Shown here: piece by piece, positions 11,019 to 23,366 of the stretch
Layout of the letters: each line of letters opens with the position of its first letter
Position numbering within the stretch: the stretch's first letter is position 1
Assembly (NCBI GenBank): GCA_007844125.1
Contig: CM017555.1
Location: 21,721,669-21,785,668 of the forward strand
Length of the DNA stretch: 64,000 bases
Direction: 5' to 3'
Origin: Sinonovacula constricta
Lineage: Eukaryota; Mollusca; Bivalvia; Cardiida; Solecurtidae
Made by a program: the position numbers and the translations under genes
Notes under the pieces: generated by a model
Told to the model about the DNA's origin: nothing
Seen by the model: the letters and a program-made list of their open reading frames with translations, nothing else
Databases searched by the model: none

Positions 11019-13476
11019 TTGGTTACCACCTTTAAGACTCCCTGGTTCTTTTTCTATAAGGACAATATCACCACATTCAAGATCCAAATTAATTGTGAGA
11101 CAACAACTTAAGTACAATACCATTCAACTATCTAGACCTCTGCATTATTACCACTGTCAGATCATTCCTAGATTATGTCAACATAACAATAAAAATGTAT
11201 CTAAATTATGTGTAAACCATTTCAATACATCAGTGTTTCCATCTTTAAAATTACATATATGTACCTATAACAATCACTATTTCCTTACGGATATAATTTG
11301 TTGTTTCCTTTATCACTTACATATAGTTTTGTAATAAAAATAAAAATATACAAAGTAAAGAATACATTTTCAGTATAATTATTTTTTTCAATTTTTTCAC
11401 TAAATTATCCTACATGTACATTTAAACTTACAATTTTTGTAAACAACATACTTAATATTCTTTAAGTCATCTTCATTTTGAAAATCATGCCATGAATACT
11501 TTGCAGAAATGACCACACCTATACACATCATCCTGACAAACAAATAACAAACTACAAACCACTCTTGTATGAAAATGCACGAGACCATGGTGGGGATCAT
11601 GCTTGTTTATATTGAAATCTTGTTGTGTAAATGTGAAAATGTTTCAAACATTATTATATAACATCAAAACAATTTATTTTTGAACTTTTCTTTAATTTTA
11701 TAGATTAAAATTATATTTTTATGGCATATCCATTGAGAAACCTAATCTCACAGTACTTAGAATTTGAAAGTCTCCAGGAAAATCTGAAATTAACTTACTA
11801 GGTAAGACAAAAAGAACCTTTCATTTTGAGAAAATACCTATGTTTCATTATAGTAAGCCAAAAAACATGAGAGAGAAAACATATATAAGATAAGAGGATC
11901 CATGTTGTAAGAAGTACCTTTAAATCAAAGGCTATGACATTTAGGTTCCATTGGCCCTACAAAACTGAAGATTTCAGTCATGGGTTTTTCAATCATACAT
12001 TTATTTACTACTTGCAACAGCTGGATAAAATAATTTTATTTATGTGAGAAACATGAGGTATACAAATATCTTTAGTCAATTACCTGCCTGAAATGATATT
12101 TTTCTCATTTTGTAATATACAGTAGAGTAAACAAGGTAGTAAACAATGTGTCATGGGCAACCTTGATTAGGAAAATGTTGCAAAATATTGATTCATGGAA
12201 AAATCTGTGAATTAAGGTTGACATGTTGTCCTTTTGTGTAGACGGTGACAAAGTTCATTGTATTTTGAAAGGCATGTGACATCTAGATTGAAGACTGAAT
12301 ATCTGAAAATATTATGTAATTAAACCCCCTAAAAAAATAATGGCTATTCTGAGCTCAAAAAAATAAAAATTGTATGGAAACCCATCCTGAGACAATTCAA
12401 AATACATTTTATTTACAATGTAAAAAATAAAAGAAACTGATACTGTTATAACTATTATAGTTTCCCATAACAGTTCTGCTTGTGAAATAAATAAACAGCC
12501 ATCATCATCATCCTACCAAACCCAACCCTCCAAAATGAAACAAAAACACAAACTGGTAAAATAACCCTTTTGAATGGCCCCTTTTCTCTCTAAACAAATC
12601 TCTAGAATTTCTCCAATTAACAATCCCTAATCAATTTGTTTGTGCTTATTGATCTCTTCCACTTAAATTGTATCTCTACCATGCAGCTGCCAACTCGTTT
12701 AGCACTTAAGGCATTTTCTTACAGATACTTCTTCTTTCTTAAGAGACGGGCTGTTCTGATTTTTGACATTTTTTTCAATGTTTCTGTTGTCATGGTAACT
12801 GAGTTGTCCAATAAAGTGAGGGGATGAGATCTGTTCCTAATAAATGGCAGCCCAAAGTGTCTATAGAGTTATTGATTGGCAAATGAATGAATGACATGTT
12901 GGTCAAAGTCCAGGCACTAATTGTCTGAGGCACATGTCCAATGTGACCCAAAGTATGGATGGTGTTTTTGTTGCTTAGTTATAGGCCTGAGATCGATGCT
13001 ATAGGTTTTCTACCAGCTATTTATTGTTAAGTGGTCAAAGTGACCCCGGTCTTACAAGTTTTCTGAAGTTCAATAATAATGACCTCGTATGATTGTTGTA
13101 AGTTGTAAATTCAAAACACATTGGATGGCATTATTTTGCTGATTAGCGAGTGCAAATCACACAATTGGTGACAATGGAGGTCAGCGTTTACAGGAGAAAT
13201 ACACAAAATGTTCTAGTAAAACTTGTGGTTATACTGGATAAGAGGTGAGCCTGTTATTGCGATCTGGTTTCTCAGTGAATAAAGAAGAGGAATAGTTTGT
13301 ACTTATGAAAACTGGCCTTAATAGAGATGTATCCGCTTTAGGTGTGGCTGTTTTATGGCATTTTACTGTAACTCAGCAAAAGATAAATTGGGATCTGACA
13401 CAGGAATACCCCATAATTCTCAATTTAATTCTTCCTCGGTGCTCATTATGGCTGCCATATTTACAATATTCCAATA
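11019..13476. other. Non-coding stretch, nothing recognised
   Basis: No coding, RNA or clear repeat signal was found. The part at 12,880-13,200 is richer in G+C than its flanks, but no frame stays open. Confidence 0.45.
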
Positions 13477-14486
13477 CAAGAGCGCCATGATGGCCCTTAA
13501 TCGCACACCTGAGGACACAGGCTTTTAGTAAGCTCATATCTGGCATCGAGTAATTAAGAGTTATTTACGTAAGAAATCTTTGAAGAAGATTGGACCATTA
13601 GTGTGGCCAATGAGCTGATAATATTTTTTAGAAATTTACCTAGTAACCTACTAAATCCACAAGACTCACTTATTTACCTATTCACTTCAAAACATGTGTA
13701 AGATTTCACACTGACAAACATTCTAACCAGGTTTGGTGAAGATTGTTCCATCAAGTGTTGGTTTTGTTTACCCTCACCTTTTACCTAATGGTATATGGCG
13801 AGCTCCAGTACTTAAGATGGTTAAAAAATGGTGTGGATGGTTATCACAGATGAACTGGGTTGTGGAGGAGTGAAATGAATTTAAAATCAAAGGATATTTA
13901 AGACATATAATGTAAAAAAAATCATTGTAAAGAAAGTGTTTTCACAAGGTTTTTCTAAAATGTGACCTTGCAACAAACTCACTCAAGACTTCTTGCAGGC
14001 AAACATTTTGGCCATGTTTAGTGAAGACTAGGCTATAAATGTAGTCTCTAGTGTGTTCACTTTTTATTAGATTTAACCTAGTGACCTACTTTTTGACCCC
14101 AAGTGACCCAATAATATACTTATCCAAGATTTCATGCAGACAAATATTCCTATCAAGGTTGGTGAAGATTTGGCTATAAATTTGGCCTCTAGTGTGTTCA
14201 CAAGCTTGACCTATTGACCTACTTTTTGACCCCACATGACCCAATAATGGAACACATCCAAGATGATGTGCAGACAAACATGTTGACCAAGTTTGATGAA
14301 GAATGGCTGTAAATGTGGTCTCCAGTCTGTTCACAAGTTTTTTCTAAGATTTGACCTAGTGACCTATTTTTTGACCCCACGGGATCCAGTTATGAACTCA
14401 TCCAAGAGTTTATGCAGGCAAACATTCTGATCAAGTATGGTGAAAATTGGGCTATAAATGGAGCCTCTAGTGTGCATACCAAGATT
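13477..14486 (-). mobile_element. Satellite-bearing hairpin-ended element, truncated copy
   Basis: The left end is CAAGAGCGCCATGATGGCCC with one hairpin mismatch, followed by TCGCACACCTGA. Several diverged 145-bp-type units follow (GACCTAGTGACCTA, TTTTTGACCCC). The copy fades out after a TGTGCATACC stretch and lacks the GACGACGCACG-type segment and the TCAGGTGAGC end, so it is right-truncated or eroded. Confidence 0.75.
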
Positions 14487-14559
14487 TACAGTCAGCCAGG
14501 CATACATTTTAACTTGACCATATTTATTGAGCAATGACCTGATCACACAAATTTTGTAG

Positions 14560-14830
14560 ACCGTGTAGTGATCACAGGTATCTTCAGGCTCTTAGACTGT
14601 CATATGCTTAGCTGCCCGAGCAGTAATTAAGGTCACTCAGCCCCTTACTGCTAGCCATACCCATGAGGCCATCTGGCATGTGCACAACATCCACTGTGTG
14701 TATTGCATTCGCTGTCCACTGCCCCACTAACAAGCTTTATCATCACTCCTCTGCTGTGATACAGCATTTATTAGCCGAAGTGTTCCGATTGTTTGTTACC
14801 TTGCATCCCAATCAAGGTACACAGTAGATT
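14560..14830. other. GC-elevated non-coding block
   Basis: About 270 bases with clearly more G+C than the surroundings and low repetitiveness (GCTGCCCGAGCAGTAATTAA, GCATTCGCTGTCCACTGCCC). Stops occur in the frames I read. A conserved non-coding element or an old unrecognised repeat are both possible. Confidence 0.35.
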
Positions 14831-15369
14831 TTACAGTGTACATAAAAATTAACATTTTTTCAGGTCATGACAAAATGGTTAAAAGGTGCTAACAAGAATT
14901 TTGTTGTTTTATAATAAGATTATTTTGTGAAAATATATTGCGGTCCCAGCTTTGAGAAAAATTCTGAAATAGAATAGAGCAAAATGCAAAAATGGGACTT
15001 ATCCACATTGGAAACATTTCGGGTGTGTGTTTGTCTGCCTTTGCTAAAATGAAACAGGAAGAATTGTGTTATCAAAGGATTTGTCCCTACCCCATTTCAG
15101 CAATAACACAGTGTTAATAATTTATGTTTCCAGTTGCAAAAAAAGAGAAGAGAGAAGATATATTAATAAGTTGGGAGTAATTTTATAATTTACTGATCTG
15201 CAGCTGTAAGAAGCCCCATGTGTAGCAATGGTACTTAAAGGTGGTATCCAGCAGTTTGGTCCAAAACTACGTACATTAAACATCACAATAAAACACTGTT
15301 ACCTGAACAGATCTTACCACAATTATTTCAAACATGTATTTCTTATCTGAGCCACGCTGCACAGTTCAC

Positions 15370-16187
15370 TACAGTCAAACCTGTATTAAGAGACCACCCA
15401 CGATACAGGGCAAAAGTAGTCTCTTAAGACAGGAGGTCTCTTACTGCAACATGGTTACTTTCTGTGAGAACCACACTTGAAATTTACAAAAAGTAGAGAA
15501 AGTAATAACATCAATATATTTTATTAATGTAACAGAACATTTAAGCATGTAAAAGTCAACTAATGTCTATAAAAATAAATACATGTAAATCAGCACATAA
15601 ATATGTATATCAAATATTATGTTTGTGCAGTTCGTATTGTGTACATTCCTCCTGGATTTTCACAGTCAGTTTGTATTATGGGCTAAATCTTCTGTCATAG
15701 TGTAATAAAATTAGTATGTAATTAAAGTATATAAGCTACATTGTACATGTTATCAAATTGCAAACAACAGTTCTAAAATCATCACTCGGCACTGAAATAA
15801 TTATGAATGGTAGTTTGTTTCACAGATGATCTCATTCACATGTCAATTAGAATGTTCTCCATGTCCTGACACTGACACTTGACGTCCGGTCCCATCCAAA
15901 AACCAACGATAACACAAGTCGTTCAGAGAGTCATTTTGAGAGCAAACGTGTCAATTAATCGCTTATTGTCTGGTCGTAACTAATGTGCGAGTGGATTAAT
16001 GCGGTCGCCTATTAGGGGATAATGAAAGCATGTTTGACATGTTTATGTGCGATCACTGGACGCAGATCAAAGGTGGGCCCTTATTACATGACAATTACAG
16101 AATAAATATGATGGGGCGGCTTTGAAGTGGTCACATAGAGCAGATGGTCGCCAGTAAGGGGTGGTCGCATGGTCAGGTTTGACTGTA
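15370..16187. mobile_element. TA-flanked MITE with CAGTCAAACCTG inverted ends
   Basis: The left end is TA then CAGTCAAACCTG; the right end is CAGGTTTGACTG then TA. The 12-bp ends are exact inverses and a TA target duplication fits Tc1/mariner-type insertion. Inner parts hold GACCACC and GGTCGC repeats (GGGGTGGTCGCATGG near the right end). No transposase frame is visible in about 0.8 kb, so it is non-autonomous. Confidence 0.7.
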
Positions 16188-16864
16188 TTTATAAACTAAG
16201 AAGACCATGTGACAACTTATATTTTAGCTCATTCATGCCATACGCTGTGTATAGATTTGAAAAGAATGAACATTTAAGTGTTGATTAAGTTTAACTGCCC
16301 TAAAATTGAGATACTGTTGAAAATCATCAAAGCTTAGGCTGAAGAATGATTTTTTGTCTGCAGTAATCGTGTACAAATACCGCGAACAGAGTTAAGATAG
16401 TGTTGCATACATTAGATATAGGCAAACTGTCAGATACAACCTTTAACAGTATCTGCAGTTTGCTAAAATGTTGCTGTTTCAAACATTTAAACACAGCTAC
16501 AATATGCTTTGGCAATTGTAAGTATTTGTTATTGTTTTTCTAAAATCCAAATCATAGTGTACTGGTAGTTTGACGATGTGTGCACAATCTGTTATATTTT
16601 GGTCCAAGTTTTAATAAATGCTTTTTTATGTGCAGAAACTCCAAACTTCTTTGTTATATTGTTTATTCTACAATAATCACTGAAAGTTGTATTCTGTGGT
16701 GTCCAACATCTAATGAAACCTTCGCGGTAAATCAGTACTGTTTTGTTTGTAATACCATTTTACATTTTAACCCAAAGGGAATTAGTGCTTGCCTATTGTG
16801 GCATATTTTTGGCAGAATTCGAAACCGGTTTTCAACAACACCTGAAAAGTTCTGGATCTGGGCC

Positions 16865-17200
16865 TGAGTGTGTTCACATGATTTTTTTTTTAGATTTGAC
16901 CTAGTGACCTACTTTCGGACCCCACATGACCCAGTTACGAACTCATTCAAGATTTCATGCAGACAAACATTCTGACCAAGTTTGGTGAAGATTGGGCTAA
17001 AAATGTGGTCTCTAGAGACCTACTTTTTGACCAAAGGTGACCCAATATTAAATTTATCCCAGATTTCATGCAGACAAACATTCTGACCAAATTTGATGAA
17101 GATTGGATAAAAACTGTGGCCTCTAGCTGTTTCACAAGCTAAAATGTTGACGCCGCACAACGGACGACGGACGTAGGGGTATCAGAAAGGTGAGTTAAAA
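16865..17200 (-). mobile_element. Satellite-bearing element, partial copy with right end only
   Basis: About two diverged units (GACCTAGTGACCTACTTTC, CAGACAAACATTCTGACC) lead into the family's right-end segment, GTTGACGCCGCACAACGGAC, and an eroded end AGGTGAGTTAAA. No hairpin left end is present. Confidence 0.75.
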
Positions 17201-19010
17201 AAACATAAAATAGAAAGATTTAACAACTCTTAAAATGCTTAGCACAAATTTCCCATACTGATATAAATGGTGGAAATCTTGACCATCCAACTCCCACATG
17301 GAGCTGTCTAATCAGGATCTACACTATTCACTACTGAATTTCTATGTTACCTCAGAATGGAGCTGGTATATAGCAAAACAAGCAAAATATTAATAAATTA
17401 TAAAACAGCTTGTTATGGATTTATAAGTTCAAGGATTAAACAGGATACATAGTTTATTAACACTAATTAGCAGTTTCACACTAAGCCAAGTGTTTTCCAT
17501 ATTTTTACATTTTGTTTGTTTTGTTGTTGTGTTCTGACAGTATTAGCAACTGTGATCAAACCTAGGCAACAAATAGTGCTTTTCCTGATAACATATCTCC
17601 AAAAAAGATCAATGATCTTAAATTCTTAAATTTACAAATTATATACTTTAAACTATTTGCTCATGACTTCCCAGGACAAATCAACACATTGTGCTCTGTT
17701 CAATGTTTACTGTGGCATAGCAATGCCATGTTAGGACAACCTTAAAACTTTCATTTTTGAAACACTCTCAAGAAAATGAGGACAAACAATCCTATGGCGT
17801 GTGACATTTCCATCAAATATTGTCCTGTCAAATCCTGTGTCACATGAAGTATTAGTCTAGAAAGCTTTAAAAATTTAAGTTAATAGCATACAGCATGAGA
17901 TTTATAAATACAATGATCTGAAATGAAAGAAGTTTGTATTGCAGGGCTTGCTCTTAAAGGTGGTATCTGACTTTAGGGAACTCAGGCATAACGTGTATAA
18001 ACTCATATGTACATCTTAAACTTATATGTATGTCTAAGCAAAAGATGATTCTGACCACTACCTATATTGTTAGGCAGTACAAATTGCAAAAAAATCACTC
18101 TTTTGATTTATTCTGTAGATCAGTCTGATAGATTACCTATTTGGAAAAGATGAGTTAATTTTTTTATACAAAGTCTTAAGAAATTACATGGATAGCACTG
18201 ATGATTCAAACTCCTCGAAAAAAGATTGCAATTTTATGCATAAGTTATAACTGGGTCAGGATGCTGACAATTAACTATGCAGTATGTAACCAGTGATTGG
18301 GCTTCTCAGAGTTGACCAAATGTAAAAGAAGAAGTAAAACAACATGAATTGCAAATTCAAATGTGAATTTAAACATGCATATTCAAGAGTTGAATATCTT
18401 TGAACAAGTGAATTAAGGGATAAATAAATAGTGGCATATTTACCTAAGCATACCCTCACACACACAAAAAAGGCAAAAATCAGTGCCACTTGCAAACCTA
18501 CCCCCCCCCCCCCCCCCCTCAAAGGCCATCTTGCTCACACAAAATCTGACCATAAAAAAGAAAAGAAAACTTGCAGACAAATGATGTCTGTTAGCTGTAA
18601 ATCTAGGCTACTACTAACATGACTGAGTGAAGAGAATTGTTCCAATTCTGATCACACTCACTACTAGCCAATATTCCTCATGGACCGGTGTCCTGGTAAT
18701 TATAAAACAATTTCTGTCCTCTAGGAAAGGTGGGGGAGGAAACTAGATTTTGAAGAAGGCAGACAAAAGTAATGGGATTTGTAGCAGTGTGAGAAAAATC
18801 AATATGTCAGGCAGAATATGGCACTAATAGATGCTGGCAGTAACTGTTCAGAAAGCTCTAAGATGGCCTTCCAGTCCTTTAAGCCCGTGTGGTAAAGCTC
18901 AAGACAGCAGGGAAGAAAGTCATGTTGTAACAGCATATCCCATAATTATTAACTAACCATTATGTTGTTTTGTATTCATTTGAGTCATCACATTGACACC
19001 ATTGAGCAGT
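17201..19010. other. Non-coding stretch, nothing recognised beyond the C-run
   Basis: AT-rich, with an eroded repeat-like phrase CTTAAAGGTGGTATCTGAC at about 17,955. Similar AAAGGTGGTATCCA phrases occur at about 15,238 and 36,426. Confidence 0.45.
18501..18518 (+). repeat. Homopolymer of 18 C
   Basis: An uninterrupted run of C; the minus strand is a G-run able to form G4-type structures. It lies in an AT-rich region and is length-uncertain in most sequencing. Confidence 0.9.
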
Positions 19011-19147
19011 TTAACCCATTTCTTGCTGGAAACACCATTTACTCCATTAACGAAAAAAAAAACCCACCATGGTTTTGTTACCAGCAGGTAAGAGTTAACA
19101 TTAAATTTCGCCCATCCTAATAATGTATCCAGCAAGTAAAGGGTTAA
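19011..19147. mobile_element. Short MITE, TTAACCC...GGGTTAA ends
   Basis: The ends are inverted: TTAACCCATTTCTTGCTGG on the left and CCAGCAAGTAAAGGGTTAA on the right. Copies of the same ends occur at 35.2 and 44.2 kb. The copy is 137 bp with no coding capacity. Confidence 0.7.
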
Positions 19148-20579
19148 CAACACCCCAACAGGTCAGATATCAATCCTCCAAAAACATCTGGTCATCTGGT
19201 GTACAATATTTTATACAAATTTTTATACATGTATGTCATCATTATTATTACTATTGTGTCATGTCAGGTACAATTAAGAATGAAATTTGTTTTCTATTTG
19301 TTGTTACTGAATATGTTATGTAGTTTAAACACATAAAACTGTTTTCTTCTTTTTCTTTAGCTGATTTAAGACAGCTCAAAGATGAAAAGCATACTTTTAA
19401 GGAGGGAATATGGGGTCTTTTTTTTGCCCCAAACTTTGCTTTAAAAGAAAAGCATTAATCTTTTATTCCTTTTCGTAACCTTACTTGTATTGACCTTGTG
19501 ACAGCAAAAATGACTTTTCCTCTGCACCTGATAATTAAAACCTGATTTATGTGCCTATGGCTAGTTAATTATATTTAATACCACTGACAATGGAGAAATA
19601 GCACTTTTTTATCAGTTATTCCTCATGATTTGAAGGTATTTATGCTTGGGAATTTTGTTCATTACAGTTTATGAATCATTTAATAAATTTACAGAGTACA
19701 GATCCTGAATTTTGTAGTTTTGTAGATCAAATTAGGTGATGGATCAATGAGAAGTCAATCCAGGTTAAGAGAAAAAACATGTATTTCCAATTCTGCTTCT
19801 TGATACCTAAACATACTTTAGTATAAGGTCGTTTTTCTGTTGCTGTATACTCATAACCTAAAGTACATGATCTATGACAAGATTGCACAGTGTTCAGAAT
19901 AAAAGTATTATCACTGAATGTCAGATTTTCTCCTAGAAATGACCTTGAATGACACAATTCTTTCCCCCTCCTGAAAGCCATGCCACCTTTAACGTCAATG
20001 GTAAATTGAAAGGGCTTCCAGCACTATGGTGAGTTCAGCTCGTTCCTGGTGTGAGTCACATCATTGATGGTAGTGTTTTAATTTTTATTGGTGGACCATA
20101 TCACTGGTCAAGGAAAAGCAGTAAATACAACAGCGCTTCTGATAATGAGCGGTCAAGGGTAAATTACATCCAAAAATTATCAGCGTACTCGAGATTTAAA
20201 GGTCAGGAAGTTCGCAGTGAACAGTGAACTTTCTATAATATTTATACATATGTCATATAATACCATCTTGTCTGAGATTTCAACTGCAAGACAAGAAAGA
20301 AGAACTGAACTGTGAAGCTTTAATGAGATCCTATCTTGTTTTATTTAGATTTCGTTTTTATGCATGCTCTAAAAATTTATCTTTTATTCATTTTACTAGT
20401 TAAACTACTTCTTTTTATCAACAAAACATAAATAAAATTGCTGTAGGCTGTGTTAGTGCCATTTGCATTATTAAAAAATTAAATTGTCATCATTCCATTG
20501 GTAGCGATAAAACTGAGTTCTGCAATCTGTAGAATTTTCAGCTCTGTGACAATTAGGCAGTCACATTTTAAGACAACAA
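19148..20579. other. Non-coding stretch, nothing recognised
   Basis: AT-rich with no motif-bearing frame. The short ORFs (66 and 84 residues) have no supporting context. Confidence 0.45.
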
Positions 20580-20960
20580 GAACAACAAGAACAGTGAAGA
20601 TGTGGACTGCGATACAATTATAAGATAAACTATCCCTTTTCGAACTATACAACTCCACTTTCAATGCAGTAGATATAAGGAGAGGGTTAAGGATCCAGAA
20701 CCATAACTGTAGACCCAGGTGTAAAGTGGAAGAAAAGATCATTATTGCCTTATTCTAGTTTTTTGTCACACCTACCACATTTCTCTGAAAAATAGAAATG
20801 CTATGTTCTTGCTATATTCTTGCACTGGGAGAGTGGTTTATTTATAAAATTTATAGTTCATTTAGTGTTGCTTTTTATAATTATTTTTGCATCAATATCA
20901 AATTAGATTGACATTTTTATGTAAAAATTATACGGCTTTGTTCTGCATTGAGAATTTTAA
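20580..20960 (+). repeat. Dispersed repeat, copy 2 of a diverged pair
   Basis: Matches 1440-1800 as described there. It ends just upstream of the 5S-like segments. Confidence 0.5.
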
Positions 20961-21077
20961 GTGTGATACTTTGCTATTTGTTTCATATTAATCAGCAAAC
21001 ACATATTTTTCTTAATTCATACAATTCATTAATGTAAAGATCACAATGGTAGATGTATAGTGATGCTGTATAGGCAT

Positions 21078-21132
21078 CATCCAAAGTTGTGCGGTTATGC
21101 AACAGTTAGTGCGGGTGACCTTTGGCATTACT
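21078..21132 (+). repeat. 5S-rRNA-like segment, shortened copy
   Basis: CCAAAGTTGTGCGGTTATGC is followed by CAGTTAGTGCGGGTGACC. This is a deleted version of the 5S-like segment at 21331 in the same orientation, about 250 bases upstream of it. Confidence 0.45.
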
Positions 21133-21330
21133 TTGGTCACAATAGTGGCAGCGGTAGGATCAGTGCAAACTCGTACTTGAGTTGCTTGCCCATGGACTTT
21201 CCCAGTCCAAGTCTCAAGACGAGACTTCTCAGATGGAGGAGTAGTGTAATAACCACAATGGCAGATATATAAGCACTTCAAACCAGCCTTGCTGCCAGGA
21301 TAAATTTTAAGTGACACCGTTTAAGTCTCT

Positions 21331-21398
21331 TCCAAAGTTACGCTGTTAAACAATGGCTAGTGTGGTTAGTGTTTGGATGGATGACCATTGGCATATGC
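21331..21398 (+). repeat. 5S-rRNA-like segment (possible 5S-derived SINE)
   Basis: CCAAAGTTACGCTGTTAAAC, then GGTTAGTGTTTGGATGGATG and ACCATTGGCATA, follow the order of the 5S rRNA internal control region (GAAGTTAAGCAACG, then GGTTAGTACTTGGATGGG and GACCGCCTGG). The first about 45 bases and the 3' stem of 5S are not recognisable, so it is not a functional 5S gene. 5S-derived SINEs (SINE3 type) are the likely source. Confidence 0.5.
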
Positions 21399-22299
21399 AA
21401 ACAAGAACAATGGCACTTAAAAACAGAAAACTATCTCACATCAAGACCTTGATAGCAATGAATACTCTATTATTAACATTTTTGTAGATCTATGACTTAA
21501 CTGTACTTTAATCTCTTCTGTTAGACAAATAAATCCTCTGATAAAACTGTCACTGACCTTCCAAGTTTTAAATCTGGTAAGTTTTAGAAATAATTCAAAT
21601 AAGATTTTAAAAGAAAAATAAACATTTAAAGAAATGTACAGTCTACAGTCCACCTAGTCTCAGAACTGATACCAAATATCATTTTCATAGTATTCTGAGT
21701 TACAAAAATTCAATGTTATTTTTTAGAACATTTGTTTTTGGCATTTTCAAATAAAGCCTATCTGCAATCATAAACTGTTTTAGAATCAACATTCTACCTC
21801 AAACTAATTCTACTAAAATAGAAACAAATTAAATAAAAAATAGTCTAAGAGTTCCAAAATACAATATCTAATTTAGGTGAAGGTGACATCATTTCATTCC
21901 ATTGAGTTTTGGAAGTCAGAACTTTATCTACACTCTACTGCACATCTTACAAATGCCTGAAATTGCCGCAATTAAATTTTATGTAAACGCTCTGCGAATA
22001 TAAACAATCAAAAGACACAATATCTAAGATTAATTATACTCTATCTTAATGACAATAAACTTGAATAAGGCACAGATTAATACAGTGACTCGTGACGTGG
22101 ATTATGTTTATTTATTTATGGTAATGAGCATTTACATGATGCGGAGCAGAGACGAGAAACGCATCCAGACAGACGAAAATTGTCATCATTTTTTTGCATA
22201 GTTAAAGTCTGTCAGACTTTTAAAAGTATGACATACGGTTTCTTTTACCTATTCGGTAACAAATGGGGCATAAATCGATTAAAAGAAGCATAAACTTAC

Positions 22300-22470
22300 C
22301 GAAACACAGAAACATAATTTCCAAAACTGTCGTGTGCATCTGTCAGAATCCATTTCCGCTCAGTGCGTGTTCTGATTGGCCGTTCGCTCCATCACATGAT
22401 AGACACATGACTGATGAAATGGCGGCAATTACAAAAGCACGTGCACAAGGACGCTTACAAATTAAGTAGG
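22300..22470. promoter_or_regulatory. Promoter-like block with possible first exons on both strands
   Basis: This block is richer in CG dinucleotides than its surroundings. It carries ATTGG (inverted CCAAT) at about 22375, an E-box CACGTG at about 22439 and a YY1/TISU-like ATGGCGGC at 22419 on the plus strand. That ATG opens MAAITKARAQGRLQI and meets a possible donor GTAGGG. On the minus strand an ATG at 22353 (GGAAATGG) opens 18 codons ending at a consensus donor GTAAGT (22299). No further exon of either candidate could be found, so the genes are unidentified and one or both readings may be false. Confidence 0.35.
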
Positions 22471-22777
22471 GGGATATTTCATTTTTAATAAAAATAAAAT
22501 ACTTAGAACATTTTTTCCATTCACACGACTAATTTATTTACCGCAATTCCTCGACATTTATAAGGATACAGATCTATTATCTATTTCCAGTTCAGATCTT
22601 GTGGACGCAACGGATCTTTGTAGATCTAGATCTAAAACTATATCTACATAGCCTATATCTGGAGCCATCTTATGAGGTAGACTATGGACTAAACAACCAT
22701 GATTGCACAATGAATTTGTTGCACATAAAACGGTACCCTCATGTCGTTTCTCCTTTTTTTCTCAAATGATCCATCTG

Positions 22778-23366
22778 ATTTACCCTCCAGAACTTACCCT
22801 TAATAAAGCAAATAACTGACATTTGAATGCAGCATTTCTAGACATTGAGATCAATATTTCCAATGACAACCTCTCTACTAAAATCTATGACAAGAGAGAT
22901 GATTTCAACTTTAGTATTGTGAATTATCCATACCTTGATGGTGATTCACCTCGTGCTACCTCCTATGGTATTTACATATCACAACTTACAAGGTTTGCAC
23001 GAGTTTGTACTAAAGTAGAAGATTTCAATGCTAGAAACCGGTTTATTTCTTCTAAACTGTTACAGCAAGGCTTTCGTTTTCACTAATTAAGAAAGGCATT
23101 TTCAAAATTCTTTCATTCAATGGTTTTATTGCTTCTAAGTATAATAGCAGTATGAAAACACTTATGCAGAAAGGCATAAGCCATCCTGCATTTTATGGAA
23201 ATGTTTTATACAAGTGAAAGAAGATCAAGGGTCTCAATAACTTTTCTGACTACTTTACAAAACTTATCAGAAAATGTATTACAGATGGTTACAACCCGGG
23301 AATCCTTCGATGTACTGCATTGCTTGCAATTGACCCTTTTACAGCCAAAAACTTGCATTGCTTTTA
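22778..23366 (+). pseudogene. Broken reverse-transcriptase C-terminal fragment of a retroelement
   Basis: Conceptual translation shows blocks typical of the end of a retroelement reverse transcriptase: PPELTLNKAN, AFLDIEI, KIYDKRDDFNFSIVNYPYLD, SYGIYISQLTRFARVC, LLQQGFRFH and SHPAFYGN. These sit in one frame up to about 23085. There are internal stops (near 22811, 23084 and 23215) and a frameshift between about 23100 and 23140. The catalytic palm region (YxDD) is absent, so this is a 5'-truncated, inactive copy. I cannot assign it firmly to Penelope-like or LINE-type elements. Sequence to about 24060 may be its 3' part. It also lies just downstream of the promoter-like block at 22.3-22.5 kb. 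Confidence 0.75.

Noticed and set aside
21331..21398. A functional 5S rRNA gene
   Set aside because: Only the internal control region is recognisable; the 5' half and closing stem are missing and there is no T-run terminator at the right place.
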